Below are positions 27,149-36,166 of a DNA stretch of 64,000 nucleotides, one piece after another. The notes under the pieces are model-generated. The model searched no databases, had not been told where the DNA came from, and worked only from the letters and a program-made list of their open reading frames with translations. How positions within the stretch are numbered: position 1 is the stretch's first letter; the number at the start of each line of letters is the position of its first letter. Origin of the DNA: Herbaspirillum aquaticum (GTDB lineage: Bacteria > Pseudomonadota > Gammaproteobacteria > Burkholderiales > Burkholderiaceae_D). Location: NCBI RefSeq assembly GCF_002213425.1, contig NZ_NJGV01000024.1, positions 45,968 through 109,967 on the forward strand. Reading direction: 5' to 3'. The position numbers were made by a program, and so were the translations under genes.

Positions 27149-28033
27149 TTATTTCTCTTTGCCGAACAGGCCGGCCGGACGGACCATCAGGACGATGGCC
27201 ATGATGATGAAGACCACGGTGGCCGACAGTTCCGGGTAGAACACGCGGGTCAGGCCTTCGATCAGGCCCAGCACCAGGCCGGTGATGATCGAACCGAGGA
27301 TGGAGCCCATGCCGCCGATGACCACCACCGCGAAGACGGTAATGATCAGGTTGGAACCCATCAGCGGCGAGACCTGGATCACCGGGGCGGCCAGCACGCC
27401 GGCGAAGGCCGCCAGGGCCACGCCGAAACCGTAGGTCAGGGTCACCATCAGGGGGACGTTGATGCCAAAGGCTTCCACCAGCTTGGGGTTCTCGGTGCCG
27501 GCGCGCAGGTAGGCACCCAGGCGCGTCTTCTCGATCACGAACCAGGTGGCGAAGCAGATCACCAGCGAAGCCACCACGACCCAGGCGCGATAGTTGGGCA
27601 GCACCATGAAGCCGAGGTTGGTCGCGCCCTGCAGCAGGTCAGGCACCGAATACGGCTGGCCCGAGACGCCATAGATGGAGCGGAAGATGCCCTCGATCAT
27701 GAGCGTGATGCCGAAGGTCAGCAGCAGCCCGTAGAGGTGGTCCAGCTTGTAGAGCCAGCGCAGCATGGTCTTTTCGATCACGATGCCGAACAGGCCCACC
27801 AGGATCGGTGCCACGATGAGCATGACCCAGTAATTGAGTCCCAGATAGGTCAGGCCCATCCAGGCCAGGAAAGCGCCCAGCATGTAGAGCGTGCCGTGCG
27901 CGAAGTTGATCACGTTGAGCAAGCCGAAGATCACCGCCAGGCCCAGCGAGAGCATGGCGTAGAAGGAGCCGTTGACCAGGCCCAGCAGCAGCTGGCTCAA
28001 CAAGGCTTGCAGGGGTATGCCGAATAGTTCCAT
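27149..28033 (-). CDS. livH: branched-chain amino-acid-type ABC transporter permease LivH
   Basis: A 294-residue inner-membrane permease of the LivH family. It shows LLLGLVNGSFYAMLSLGLAV, NVINFAHGTLYMLGAF and the coupling segment LRAGTENPKLVEAFGINV. The start is the ATG at 28033 (MELFGIPLQALL); a start 12 codons upstream is possible but adds a non-family leader. The partner livM begins 12 bases downstream. An intra-operon hairpin at 28076-28124 separates it from the substrate-binding protein gene. Confidence 0.93.
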   Translation of the reverse strand: MELFGIPLQALLSQLLLGLVNGSFYAMLSLGLAVIFGLLNVINFAHGTLYMLGAFLAWMGLTYLGLNYWVMLIVAPILVGLFGIVIEKTMLRWLYKLDHLYGLLLTFGITLMIEGIFRSIYGVSGQPYSVPDLLQGATNLGFMVLPNYRAWVVVASLVICFATWFVIEKTRLGAYLRAGTENPKLVEAFGINVPLMVTLTYGFGVALAAFAGVLAAPVIQVSPLMGSNLIITVFAVVVIGGMGSILGSIITGLVLGLIEGLTRVFYPELSATVVFIIMAIVLMVRPAGLFGKEK

Positions 28034-28075
28034 AAAAACCCGTTCATCCAGATGGGTGAAGAACGCCACCGCTTA

Positions 28076-28124
28076 CAGCAAAAATCTGCCATCCCCGCGT
28101 GAACAGAAATGACAGATTTTGCTG
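28076..28124 (-). other. intra-operon hairpin after the binding-protein gene
   Basis: The arms CAGCAAAAATCTG/CAGATTTTGCTG pair with one bulged base in the 140-base gap between the binding protein and livH. Hairpins here commonly protect the abundant binding-protein message or attenuate the permease genes. That role is inferred. Confidence 0.6.
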
Positions 28125-28173
28125 GCTGTGCGATGGCCTTACTGCTTGATGCGTGCAGCTCGATGCGAAAGGA

Positions 28174-29388
28174 TTACTTCCAGGCCGCGCACTTGGATTC
28201 GGCCTTGGTGGTCCACGCCTGCTCTGCCGGAATGGTCTGCACCAGCTTGTAGTAGTCCCACGGATACTTCGAATCGGCCTGGGCCTTCACCTGGTACAGG
28301 TACATGTCGTGCACCACGCGGCCGTCGGCGCGCAGGTAGCCGTTCTTCTGGTACAGGTCGTTGAACTTGGCCTTGCGCAGTGCCGCCATGACCTTGTCGG
28401 AATCATCGGTACCGATTTCCTTGACGACCTTCAGGTACTGCAGCGCGGCCGAGTAATCGCCAGCCTGCAGGGAAGACGGCATTTTCTTGCGCACGGCGAA
28501 GTAGCGCTTGGCGAAGGCACGGGTTTCCTCGTTGGAGTCCCAGTACCAGCTGTCGGTCAGGTACAGGCCTTCAGTGTTCTTCAGGGTCAGCGAATGCACG
28601 TCGTTGATGAACACCAGCAGGCCCGCCAGCTTGGCCGTCTTGGTGATGCCGAACTCGTTGGCCGCCTTCACCGAGTTGATGAAGTCGCCACCGGCGTTGG
28701 CCAGGCCGATGATCTGGGCCTTGGAGCTCTGTGCCTGCAGCAGGAAGGAGGAGAAGTCGGAGGCGCCCAGCGGGTGCTTGACCGAGCCCACCACGGTGCC
28801 GCCGGAGGCCTTCACGACGTTGGCGGTATCGGATTCCAGCGAGTGGCCGAAGGCGTAGTCAGCGGTCAGGAAGAACCAGCTCTTGCCGCCCTGCTTCACC
28901 ACCGCCGAACCGGTGCCCTTGGCCAGGGCCACGGTGTCGTAGGCGTAGTGCACGGTATAGGGCGAGCACTCTTCATTGGTCAGGCGGGCGGTGCCAGCAC
29001 CGACCGAGAAATAGACTTTCTTCTTTTCGGCTGCGACCTTGGCGCTGGCCAGGGCGGTGCCGGAGTTGGTGCCACCGATCAACACATCCACGCCCTGCTG
29101 GTCGAACCATTCACGGGCCTTGCTGGCGGCCACGTCGGCCTTGTTCTGGTGGTCGGCCACGACCAGTTCGATCTTCTTGCCGTTGATGGAACCGCCCATG
29201 TCGGCGATGGCCATCTTGATGGCTTCGGCGCCACCCTGGCCGTCGATGTCCGAATACACGCCCGAGATATCGGTAATGAAACCGATCTTGATCACATCAC
29301 CCGAGATCTGTGCCGAAGCCGGCGCGGTCGCGAATGCCGCAGCAGCTGCGGTAACGGCCAGTGCCATTGCCTTGAGTTTCATTTTCAT
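28174..29388 (-). CDS. periplasmic substrate-binding protein of the liv-type ABC transporter
   Basis: A 404-residue type I periplasmic binding protein (Peripla_BP_6). A Sec signal peptide (KMKLKAMALAVTAAAAAFA, cleavage after ASA-QI) leads to the mature start ISGDVIKIGFITDISGVYSD. The domain layout is that of LivK/amide-urea-type binding proteins. Family members with such long C-terminal ends often bind aromatic acids, amides or short-chain compounds rather than leucine. It lies between livF and livH in one transcript, which differs from the usual order in which it comes first. Confidence 0.93.
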   Translation of the reverse strand: MKMKLKAMALAVTAAAAAFATAPASAQISGDVIKIGFITDISGVYSDIDGQGGAEAIKMAIADMGGSINGKKIELVVADHQNKADVAASKAREWFDQQGVDVLIGGTNSGTALASAKVAAEKKKVYFSVGAGTARLTNEECSPYTVHYAYDTVALAKGTGSAVVKQGGKSWFFLTADYAFGHSLESDTANVVKASGGTVVGSVKHPLGASDFSSFLLQAQSSKAQIIGLANAGGDFINSVKAANEFGITKTAKLAGLLVFINDVHSLTLKNTEGLYLTDSWYWDSNEETRAFAKRYFAVRKKMPSSLQAGDYSAALQYLKVVKEIGTDDSDKVMAALRKAKFNDLYQKNGYLRADGRVVHDMYLYQVKAQADSKYPWDYYKLVQTIPAEQAWTTKAESKCAAWK

Positions 29389-29536
29389 CTCCTCTGTTAT
29401 GAAGCCCGCTTGATGATTTCGATGCGAGACAACTTGGTGGAACGGGGAGAGGATCGCTCACCCCCGCGGACGTACTTGTTGGCAGTACTTCTTCTAGTCG
29501 TGAAGCTGGTGATACCGGAAAAATCTGGAGGCCGGA

Positions 29537-29561
29537 CCCGGCAATGCAGTGCATTGCCGGG
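29537..29561 (-). other. intra-operon palindrome between livF and binding-protein gene
   Basis: A perfect 12-1-12 inverted repeat, CCCGGCAATGCA/TGCATTGCCGGG, beginning 10 bases after the livF stop. There is no T-run directly after it, so it is more likely an mRNA-stabilising or partial termination hairpin than a full terminator. Confidence 0.6.
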
Positions 29562-29570
29562 GAGCGGTGC

Positions 29571-30329
29571 TTAAACGCCGAGCAGTTCGTTCAAGGTCTG
29601 CATCTTCGCTTCCAGCTGGGAGGAAGCGAAGGATTCGACGATCTGGCCGTGTTCCATCACATAGAAGCGATCAGCCAGCGGCGCGGCGAAGCGGAAGTTC
29701 TGCTCGACCATGACGATGGTGTAGCCCTTGGCCTTGAGCGTAGTGATCATGCGGGCCAAGGCCTGCACGATGACCGGGGCCAGGCCTTCGGAGATCTCGT
29801 CGAGCAGCAGCAGGCGGGCACCGGTGCGCAGGATGCGGGCCACCGCCAGCATCTGCTGTTCACCACCGGACAGGCGCGTGCCCTGGCTGTTGCGACGTTC
29901 CTTCAGGTTGGGGAACATCTCGTAGATCTCGTCGATGGACATGCCCTTGTCAGTCTTGGAGACGAAGGGCGGCAGCATCAGGTTTTCTTCGGCCGAGAGC
30001 GAGGAGAAGATGCCCCGCTCTTCCGGGCAGTAACCCACGCCGTAGTGGGCGATCTTGTGGGTGGCCAGGTTGATGGTTTCCTGGCCGTTGATCTTGATGC
30101 TGCCCTTGCGGGTACCGACCAGGCCCATGATGGAACGCAGCGTGGTGGTGCGGCCGGCGCCATTGCGGCCCAGCAGCGTGACCACCTCGCCCTGGTGGAC
30201 GTTGAGGTTGACGTTGTGCAGGATGTGCGATTCGCCGTACCAGGATTGCAGATCGCTGATCTGCAGCACCAGCGGCGCGGAAGAAGAAGACGTCGTCATG
30301 GCATCAGCATTCATGGTGGCGGTACTCAT
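29571..30329 (-). CDS. livF: liv-type ABC transporter ATPase LivF
   Basis: A 252-residue ABC ATPase with the LivF layout: signature RLSGGEQQMLAVARIL, Walker B RLLLLDEISEGLAP and H-loop VMVEQNF. The Walker A loop reads GRNGAGRTTT, so an arginine replaces the usual lysine. Such a change normally lowers ATP hydrolysis, although I believe this form recurs in some LivF proteins. The first ~20 residues are a low-complexity Met/Ser/Ala leader. The ATG overlaps the livG stop by one base (TGATG), pointing to coupled translation. Confidence 0.93.
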   Translation of the reverse strand: MSTATMNADAMTTSSSSAPLVLQISDLQSWYGESHILHNVNLNVHQGEVVTLLGRNGAGRTTTLRSIMGLVGTRKGSIKINGQETINLATHKIAHYGVGYCPEERGIFSSLSAEENLMLPPFVSKTDKGMSIDEIYEMFPNLKERRNSQGTRLSGGEQQMLAVARILRTGARLLLLDEISEGLAPVIVQALARMITTLKAKGYTIVMVEQNFRFAAPLADRFYVMEHGQIVESFASSQLEAKMQTLNELLGV

Positions 30330-31099
30330 CAGTGAGCCCCTTGCAGTTCGGCCGATGTGCTGCCCATGTAGGCTTCCATCACCTGCGGATTGCGCGAGAC
30401 TTCTTCATAGCTGCCTTCAGCCAGCAGCGCACCACGTTGCAGCACGCTGATGCGGTCGCAGATACCGGAGATCACGCTCATGTTGTGCTCCACCATGAGG
30501 ATGGTACGGCCGGCCGAGACCTTCTTGATCAGTGCGGTGACGCGGTCCACGTCTTCGTGGCCCATGCCCTGGGTCGGTTCGTCCAGCAGCATCAGTTCCG
30601 GCTCCATGGCCAGGGTGGTGGCGATCTCCAGGGCGCGCTTGCGGCCGTAGGGAAGGTCCACCGTGGTGGTGCGGGCAAAACTGGTCAGGTCCACCTCTTC
30701 CAGCAGCTGCATGGCGCGCTCGTCGAGCTGCTTCAGGCTCTCGCCGTTCTTCCAGAAATGGAAGGAGGTACCGAGCTTGCGCTGCAGGCCGATGCGCACG
30801 TTTTCCAGCACGCTCATGTGCGGGAAGACGGCGGAAATCTGGAAGGAGCGAATGATGCCCTGGCGCGCGATCTGCGCCGGCGCATCCATGGTGATGTCTC
30901 TGCCGTTGAACAGGATCTGGCCCGAGGTCGGTACCAGGAACTTGGTCAGGAGGTTGAAGCAAGTGGTCTTGCCGGCGCCATTGGGGCCGATCAAGGCATG
31001 AATGTGACCGCGCTCAATTTGCAGGTTGACCGCGCTTACTGCCGTGAAACCCTTGAATTCCTTCGTCAGGTTTCGTGTCTCCAGAATGACGTCTGTCAT
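30329..31099 (-). CDS. livG: liv-type ABC transporter ATPase LivG
   Basis: A 256-residue ABC ATPase with an intact Walker A GPNGAGKTT, signature segment DLPYGRKRALEIATTLAM (the relaxed LivG form of LSGGQ), Walker B LMLLDEPTQGMGHED and H-loop MVEHNMSV. The start is the ATG at 31099 (MTDVILETRN). It pairs with LivF, whose gene overlaps its stop by one base. The upstream gap of 212 bases holds a palindrome that could control the transport genes separately from the dehydrogenase genes. Confidence 0.94.
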   Translation of the reverse strand: MTDVILETRNLTKEFKGFTAVSAVNLQIERGHIHALIGPNGAGKTTCFNLLTKFLVPTSGQILFNGRDITMDAPAQIARQGIIRSFQISAVFPHMSVLENVRIGLQRKLGTSFHFWKNGESLKQLDERAMQLLEEVDLTSFARTTTVDLPYGRKRALEIATTLAMEPELMLLDEPTQGMGHEDVDRVTALIKKVSAGRTILMVEHNMSVISGICDRISVLQRGALLAEGSYEEVSRNPQVMEAYMGSTSAELQGAH

Positions 31100-31261
31100 G
31101 GTCTCTTCTTTCCCTTTGATGCCCGCGCCGGTGGATCCGGTCGTCAAGGCCTGCCTGCTGCGGACAAACTGAATCTTTTGGATTCAGGAACCGCGTTGTT
31201 TACCTGGCGAATCGAGAAGCTAGTTTTAATATTTGGCGCATAGTAGCCGGTTCGTACCATT

Positions 31262-31287
31262 CATACAATACGTATAAGTACCGTATG
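31262..31287. promoter_or_regulatory. 26-bp imperfect palindrome upstream of livG
   Basis: CATAC...GTATG with 10 of 13 bases matching between the two halves and a central ATACGTAT. It lies in the gap between the GMC gene stop and livG. The symmetry and spacing suggest a dimeric repressor site (GntR-like), inferred from form alone. Confidence 0.4.
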
Positions 31288-31311
31288 GTCCAGCGGCTGG
31301 GAATTGCCGTC

Positions 31312-32931
31312 TCAAGCCCGGGAAAGCAGGCTGGACGCGACTTTCTCGGCGATCATGACAGTCGGGGAATTGGTGTTGCCGGAGGTGATGGAGGGCATCA
31401 CGGAGGCATCGGCCACGCTCAATCCTGACACGCCGCGCACCCGGCATTGGGCGTCGACCACGGCCATCGCATCATCGCTGCGGCCCATGCGGCAGGTACC
31501 GACCGGATGGAAGATGGTGGTGCCCACATCACCGGCAGCGCGATACAAATCGGCTTCACTTTCATACTGCGTGCCGGGCTTGTATTCCTCGGGGCGATAA
31601 CGCGACAGCGCCGGCGAGGCCGCGATGCGGCGGGTCAGGCGCAGCGCGTTGGCGGCAACCTTGAGGTCTTCTTCGGTGGAGAGATAGTTGGTGGTGATCC
31701 TGGGTGCCAGGGCGTGATCGGTCGAGCCCAGGCGCACGTGGCCGCGCGAGGTCGGACGCAGGTTGCACACGCTGGCCGTGAAGGCCGGGAAGGCATGCAG
31801 CGGGTCGCCGAATTTTTCCAGCGACAGCGGCTGAACGTGATACTGCAGGTTGGCGCTGGCCTGCTGCGCATCGGATTTGGCGAAGGCGCCCAGCTGCGAG
31901 GGCGCCATCGACATCGGCCCGCTTTGCATGAGCAGGTATTCCAGCCCGATCTTCATCTTGCCGACCAGGGTCGAGGCCATGGCGTTGAGAGTCCTGGCAC
32001 CATCGACCTTGAAGACCATGCGCATCTGCAGGTGATCCTGCAGGTTCTCGCCCACGCCCGGCAGCGCCTGCACCACCGGGATCTGGTGCTGTTGCAGCAG
32101 CGCAGGATCGGCGATGCCCGACATCTGCAGGATATGCGGCGAACCGATGGCCCCCGCGCACAGGATGGTTTCCCGGGCTTCGGCAAACCAGGCGCTGCCA
32201 CCGCCGGTGAATTCGACGCCGGTGCAGACCGGCCCCTGTTCGCCCTGCTCCATGCGCAGGCGGCTCACGTGCGAGCCGGTCATGATGGTGAGGTTGCCAT
32301 CCTTCATGGCAGGCCGCAGGAAGGCCTTGGAAGCGTTCCAGCGCACGCCGCGCTTCTGGTTGACGTCGAAGTAGCCACAACCCTCGTTGTCGCCACAGTT
32401 GAAGTCCTCGACCTTGGGGATGCCATTCTCGGCGGCCGCATCACGGAAGGCATCGAGGATGTCCCAGCGCAGGCGCTGCTTCTCCACGCGCCATTCACCG
32501 CCGGCACCGTGGAACTGGCTGGCGCCGAGGTGGTAATCCTCGCTCTTCTTGAACAAGGGAAGCACGTTCTGCCAGCGCCAGCTGTCGTCGCCCGTGACCT
32601 CGGCCCAGTGATCGTAATCACGTGCCTGGCCACGCATGTAGATCATGCCGTTGATGGAAGAGCAGCCGCCCAGCACCTTGCCGCGCGGGTAGATCAGGCT
32701 GCGGCCGTTGAGGCCCGGATCGGCCTCGGTGCGGAACATCCAGTCGGTACGCGGATTGTTGATGCAGTAGAGATAGCCGACCGGAATATGGATCCAGATG
32801 TAGTCGTCCTTGGCACCCGCTTCCAGCAGCAGGACCTTCTTGCCGGTCTGGCGCGAGAGCCGGTTGGCCATGACGCAGCCGGCAGTGCCGGCGCCAATGA
32901 TGATGTAGTCGTATTGCCCTGCCGATTGCAT
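31312..32931 (-). CDS. GMC-family alcohol dehydrogenase (choline/alkanol dehydrogenase-like)
   Basis: A 539-residue FAD-dependent alcohol dehydrogenase. It shows the N-terminal ADP-binding motif IIIGAGTAGCVMANRLS, the GMC signature 1 region GKVLGGCSSINGMIYMRG, signature 2 CAGAIGSPHILQMSG and the active-site histidine motif FHPVGTCRMG. Length and motifs match choline dehydrogenase/AlkJ-type enzymes. It lies between an mmsA-like dehydrogenase (upstream) and liv-type transporter genes (downstream), all on one strand. This suggests uptake and oxidation of an alcohol or its precursor. The substrate is unknown. Confidence 0.94.
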   Translation of the reverse strand: MQSAGQYDYIIIGAGTAGCVMANRLSRQTGKKVLLLEAGAKDDYIWIHIPVGYLYCINNPRTDWMFRTEADPGLNGRSLIYPRGKVLGGCSSINGMIYMRGQARDYDHWAEVTGDDSWRWQNVLPLFKKSEDYHLGASQFHGAGGEWRVEKQRLRWDILDAFRDAAAENGIPKVEDFNCGDNEGCGYFDVNQKRGVRWNASKAFLRPAMKDGNLTIMTGSHVSRLRMEQGEQGPVCTGVEFTGGGSAWFAEARETILCAGAIGSPHILQMSGIADPALLQQHQIPVVQALPGVGENLQDHLQMRMVFKVDGARTLNAMASTLVGKMKIGLEYLLMQSGPMSMAPSQLGAFAKSDAQQASANLQYHVQPLSLEKFGDPLHAFPAFTASVCNLRPTSRGHVRLGSTDHALAPRITTNYLSTEEDLKVAANALRLTRRIAASPALSRYRPEEYKPGTQYESEADLYRAAGDVGTTIFHPVGTCRMGRSDDAMAVVDAQCRVRGVSGLSVADASVMPSITSGNTNSPTVMIAEKVASSLLSRA

Positions 32932-32950
32932 GGTGTCTCCGCTGGCTTGT

Positions 32951-32980
32951 TCTTGTGATCTTGTGATCTTGTGATCTTGT
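32951..32980. repeat. 8-bp tandem repeat (TCTTGTGA, about 3.7 units)
   Basis: TCTTGTGA is repeated three times plus six bases, 20 bases upstream of the GMC start codon in the 96-base gap to the mmsA-like gene. Slipped-strand changes here would alter the spacing between the upstream region and the GMC ribosome site. Confidence 0.85.
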
Positions 32981-33027
32981 CGTCTGCCGCCGCCCCCTGC
33001 CCTGGCAAGAGGCGGCCGCCACCCTGC

Positions 33028-34539
33028 TTACTTCGCCACCGGCATGGTGAACTCGGCCCCCTTGCCGATGGTGGCCGACCAGCGCTGCATGATGGACTTG
33101 TAGCGCGTGTAGAAGCGGATGCCCTCTTCGCCATAGGCATGGGTATCGCCAAAGAGCGAACGCTTCCAGCCGCCGAAGGAATGCCAGGCCATCGGTACCG
33201 GGATGGGCACGTTGATGCCGACCATGCCGACCTGGATGCGGCGCGAGAATTCATGCGCCGTATTGCCGTCGGCCGTAAAGAGCGAGACGCCATTGCCGTA
33301 CTCGTGCGCATTGATCAGCTGCACGGCCGACGCGAAGTCCGGCACGCGCACCACGCACAGCACCGGGCCGAAGATTTCTTCCTGGTAGATCTTCATCTCG
33401 GTGGTGACATGGTCGAAGAGCGTGCCGCCGATGAAGAATCCTTCCTCATGGCCCGGCACCTTCAGGCCGCGGCCATCGACCAGCAGCTTGGCACCGGCAT
33501 CCACGCCGCTCTGGATATAACCCTCCACCTTGGCCTTGTGGGCGGCGGTGACCAGCGGGCCCATCTCGGCATCGTCTTCCATGCCGTTCTTGACCTTGAG
33601 CGCCTTCACGCGCGGGATCAAGGCTTCCACCAGCTTGTCGGCCACGCTGCCCACGGCCACCGCCACCGAGATCGCCATGCAGCGTTCGCCGGCCGAACCA
33701 TAGGCCGCACCGATCAGGGCATCCACGGCTTGTTCCAGGTTGGCATCGGGCATGACCACCAGGTGGTTCTTGGCGCCGCCCAATGCCTGGGCGCGCAGCG
33801 GGAAGGTGCCGGCGCGCTCGGTGGCCTTGCGGTAGATGTATTCGGCAATCGGGGTGGAACCGACGAAGGACACCGCCTGTACCTCCGGATGCTCCAGCAG
33901 CGCATCCACGGCCACCTTGTCGCCCTGCACCACGTTGAAGACGCCATCGGGCAGGCCGGCGCGCTTGAACAGTTCAGCCAGCATCAGCGAAGGTGAAGGA
34001 TCGCGCTCGGAGGGCTTGAGCACGAAGCTGTTGCCGGTGGCAATGGCAATCGGCGCCATCCACAGCGGCACCATCACCGGGAAGTTGAACGGCGTGATGC
34101 CGGCCGTCACGCCCAGCGGCTGGCGCAGGTTCCAGTTGTCGATGCCGCCGCCGATGTTGTCGGTGAACTGGGTCTTGAGCAGTTGCGGGATGCCGGTGGC
34201 GAATTCGACGATCTCCAGGCCGCGCGTGACCTCCCCTTTCGCATCCGAGAACACCTTGCCATGTTCCAGCGTGATCGCCTTGGCCAGGGCATCGTGGTTC
34301 TGCTCGATCAGCTCCTTGAACTTGAACAGCACCCGCGCCCGCTTCAACGGTGCCGTCTCGGCCCAGGCCGGTGCCGCAGCACTGGCAGCGGCCACGGCCG
34401 CATTGACCTCCTGCACCGAGGCCAGGGACACCTTGGCCGTGGCCCCACCGGTGGCCGGGTTGAAGACATCCTGGCTGCGGCCGCTCTCGGAGCGGGAAAT
34501 CTGGCCATTGATGAAGTGATCGATCTGCGGGAGGCTCAT
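33028..34539 (-). CDS. mmsA: CoA-acylating methylmalonate-semialdehyde dehydrogenase-like protein
   Basis: A 503-residue aldehyde dehydrogenase of the MmsA branch, which converts malonate- or methylmalonate-semialdehyde to acetyl- or propionyl-CoA. Marker segments are HFINGQ at the N-terminus, [44 protein letters not shown] (the MmsA-specific form of the base region), [16 protein letters not shown] with the catalytic Cys, and the end [17 protein letters not shown]. The start is the ATG at 34539 ([13 protein letters not shown]). It is the first gene of the catabolic/transport block and is divergent from a LysR gene, its likely regulator. Confidence 0.93.
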   Translation of the reverse strand: MSLPQIDHFINGQISRSESGRSQDVFNPATGGATAKVSLASVQEVNAAVAAASAAAPAWAETAPLKRARVLFKFKELIEQNHDALAKAITLEHGKVFSDAKGEVTRGLEIVEFATGIPQLLKTQFTDNIGGGIDNWNLRQPLGVTAGITPFNFPVMVPLWMAPIAIATGNSFVLKPSERDPSPSLMLAELFKRAGLPDGVFNVVQGDKVAVDALLEHPEVQAVSFVGSTPIAEYIYRKATERAGTFPLRAQALGGAKNHLVVMPDANLEQAVDALIGAAYGSAGERCMAISVAVAVGSVADKLVEALIPRVKALKVKNGMEDDAEMGPLVTAAHKAKVEGYIQSGVDAGAKLLVDGRGLKVPGHEEGFFIGGTLFDHVTTEMKIYQEEIFGPVLCVVRVPDFASAVQLINAHEYGNGVSLFTADGNTAHEFSRRIQVGMVGINVPIPVPMAWHSFGGWKRSLFGDTHAYGEEGIRFYTRYKSIMQRWSATIGKGAEFTMPVAK

Positions 34540-34764
34540 AAGGTTTCCTTTGGTGTTTTCAATGAAGGTGGAAGGTGCTGTCTCCTGCTCCCTCCTGCAA
34601 GCGGGCCAGTCCGTCACCCCGACGGACGATTGGCATGGAAGAGCAAGAATAGTCGCCTGCCGGCTTCGCATCCAATGAGGAATTATCAAGAGCAATATAA
34701 AGAATGCTTATAATCATCTCCTGATTGTTCACACGCTACCCACAAGATCCTCACAAGCTATACA

Positions 34765-34796
34765 CCGGGATATCCACGGGCTTATCCACATCCCGG
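34765..34796. promoter_or_regulatory. DnaA box within a dyad, mmsA-LysR intergenic region
   Basis: A perfect TTATCCACA (34782-34790) and a near copy ATATCCACG sit inside the arms CCGGGAT/ATCCCGG. The site lies 37 bases upstream of the LysR coding start. Confidence 0.65.
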
Positions 34797-34832
34797 CCTG
34801 CTTGAAATGCTGAGCGATCACGGAAGAAGACC

Positions 34833-35717
34833 ATCGATCTGACGCAATTACGTGCTTTTATCGCAGTGGCCCACGAAGGCAACCTGACCCGGGCCGCGGA
34901 AAAGCTGCATCTGACCCAGCCCGCGGTGAGTCTGCAGATCAAGGCGCTGCAGGAAAGCCTGGGCCTGGCCTTGTTCAATCGGAGTGCATCCGGCATGGTC
35001 CTCACCGCCGAGGGCAATACCTTGCTCCCTTTCGCCGAACGGGTGCTGGGCGATGTCCAGGAATTGCGGCGTCATGCGACCGGATTGCGTTCCAGCGACA
35101 ACCTTCTTTCCGGCAGCCTGGCCATCGGCACCATCCTCGATCCGGAATTCATCCGGCTCGGTGCTTTCCTGAAGTTGCTGGTCGAGCGGCATCCGCAGTT
35201 GTCGACCCAGTTGTCGCATCACATGTCGGGTTCGGTTCTCAACGAAGTGCGCGCGGGCAAGCTGGACGTCGGATTTTTCCTGGGCGACCCCGGCAAGGGC
35301 TTTCATGCCATGACGCTGACTTCATTCAGCTACAACGTCATCGCCCCGGCTGGCTGGAAAAATCGCGTGTCGGGGAAAGGCTGGAAAGAACTGGCGCGCT
35401 TGCCGTGGATCTGGACCCCGCCAGAATCCGCACATCATCGCCTATTAAGCAAGATCTTCGCTCAAAATCAGACAAAACCTCAGACCGTTGCCCTGGTGGA
35501 CCAGGAATCCTCCATGCTCGACCTGGTGAAATCCGGGGTCGGGCTTTCGCTGGCGCGGGAGTCCATCGCCTTGAGCCAAGCGCACGCCCATGGCTTGGTG
35601 ATTGCGGATGCGGTCGAACTGTCGACCGAACTGAGCTTCATTACATTAGAAAAAAGACAACATGAAGCGGCTATCAAGGCTGTTTTCCAATTGCTGCAAC
35701 AAGTCTGGCAGAGCTGA
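34833..35717 (+). CDS. LysR-family transcriptional regulator with apparent AUC start
   Basis: About 294 residues if translation begins at ATC (34833). The LysR HTH reads DLTQLRAFIAVAHEGNLTRA and continues with AAEKLHLTQPAVSLQIKALQ. Homologues usually open with M-D-L-T-Q-L-R, so the ATC stands exactly where ATG is expected and is preceded by GGAAGAAG at the right distance. The next standard start, GTG at 34866, would remove eleven residues of helix 1. The effector domain is complete. It is divergent from the mmsA-liv block and is its probable regulator. Confidence 0.88.
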   Translation: MDLTQLRAFIAVAHEGNLTRAAEKLHLTQPAVSLQIKALQESLGLALFNRSASGMVLTAEGNTLLPFAERVLGDVQELRRHATGLRSSDNLLSGSLAIGTILDPEFIRLGAFLKLLVERHPQLSTQLSHHMSGSVLNEVRAGKLDVGFFLGDPGKGFHAMTLTSFSYNVIAPAGWKNRVSGKGWKELARLPWIWTPPESAHHRLLSKIFAQNQTKPQTVALVDQESSMLDLVKSGVGLSLARESIALSQAHAHGLVIADAVELSTELSFITLEKRQHEAAIKAVFQLLQQVWQS

Positions 35718-36166
35718 AACTGTAAAGAAACTTGCTTTGAAGACATCTCCGGTGGTTGCTCCATGGAAATCATGCTCTGAAATCACCGTCTTCCTGCCGA
35801 ACCTGAAGGACTTTTCTAGCTGATCAGCGGCTTGCCAAGGGCTTTTCAGCGGGTTTTGGTGTTTGAAAGCCAATTTTTTGGAAAGATGTCCACTGCGCAC
35901 GCGCTTTCGGTTCTTTAATTTAGATGTGGATATATATAAGTAGTAGTAGTTGTTAACGTCGCCGAAAACTGTGGATAACTCAGTTTACACGAAAAAAATC
36001 AAGACTTTAGCTTTCTGATAAACGCTTGGTAAGCTTCTGCATTGCCGAGGCACAGATTCTGGACAATTTTTCGGCCGTGGATAAATCAGCGAGATATACC
36101 CAAAACGCCCAGCGGATATGCAGAGACTTATCCACAGGCGGCCTTCAAACCCCGGAAAATCACGGC
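35718..36166. other. AT-rich intergenic region, origin-like module A
   Basis: 449 bases without a gene. From about 35890 it becomes AT-rich. It has a run GTAGTAGTAGTTGTTAACGTC, a perfect DnaA box in CTGTGGATAACTCAGTTTAC (35969-35988), a one-mismatch box CGTGGATAA (36076) and a perfect TTATCCACA (36128-36136), 31 bases before the ferredoxin start. The layout repeats in module B near 36838. Confidence 0.6.
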
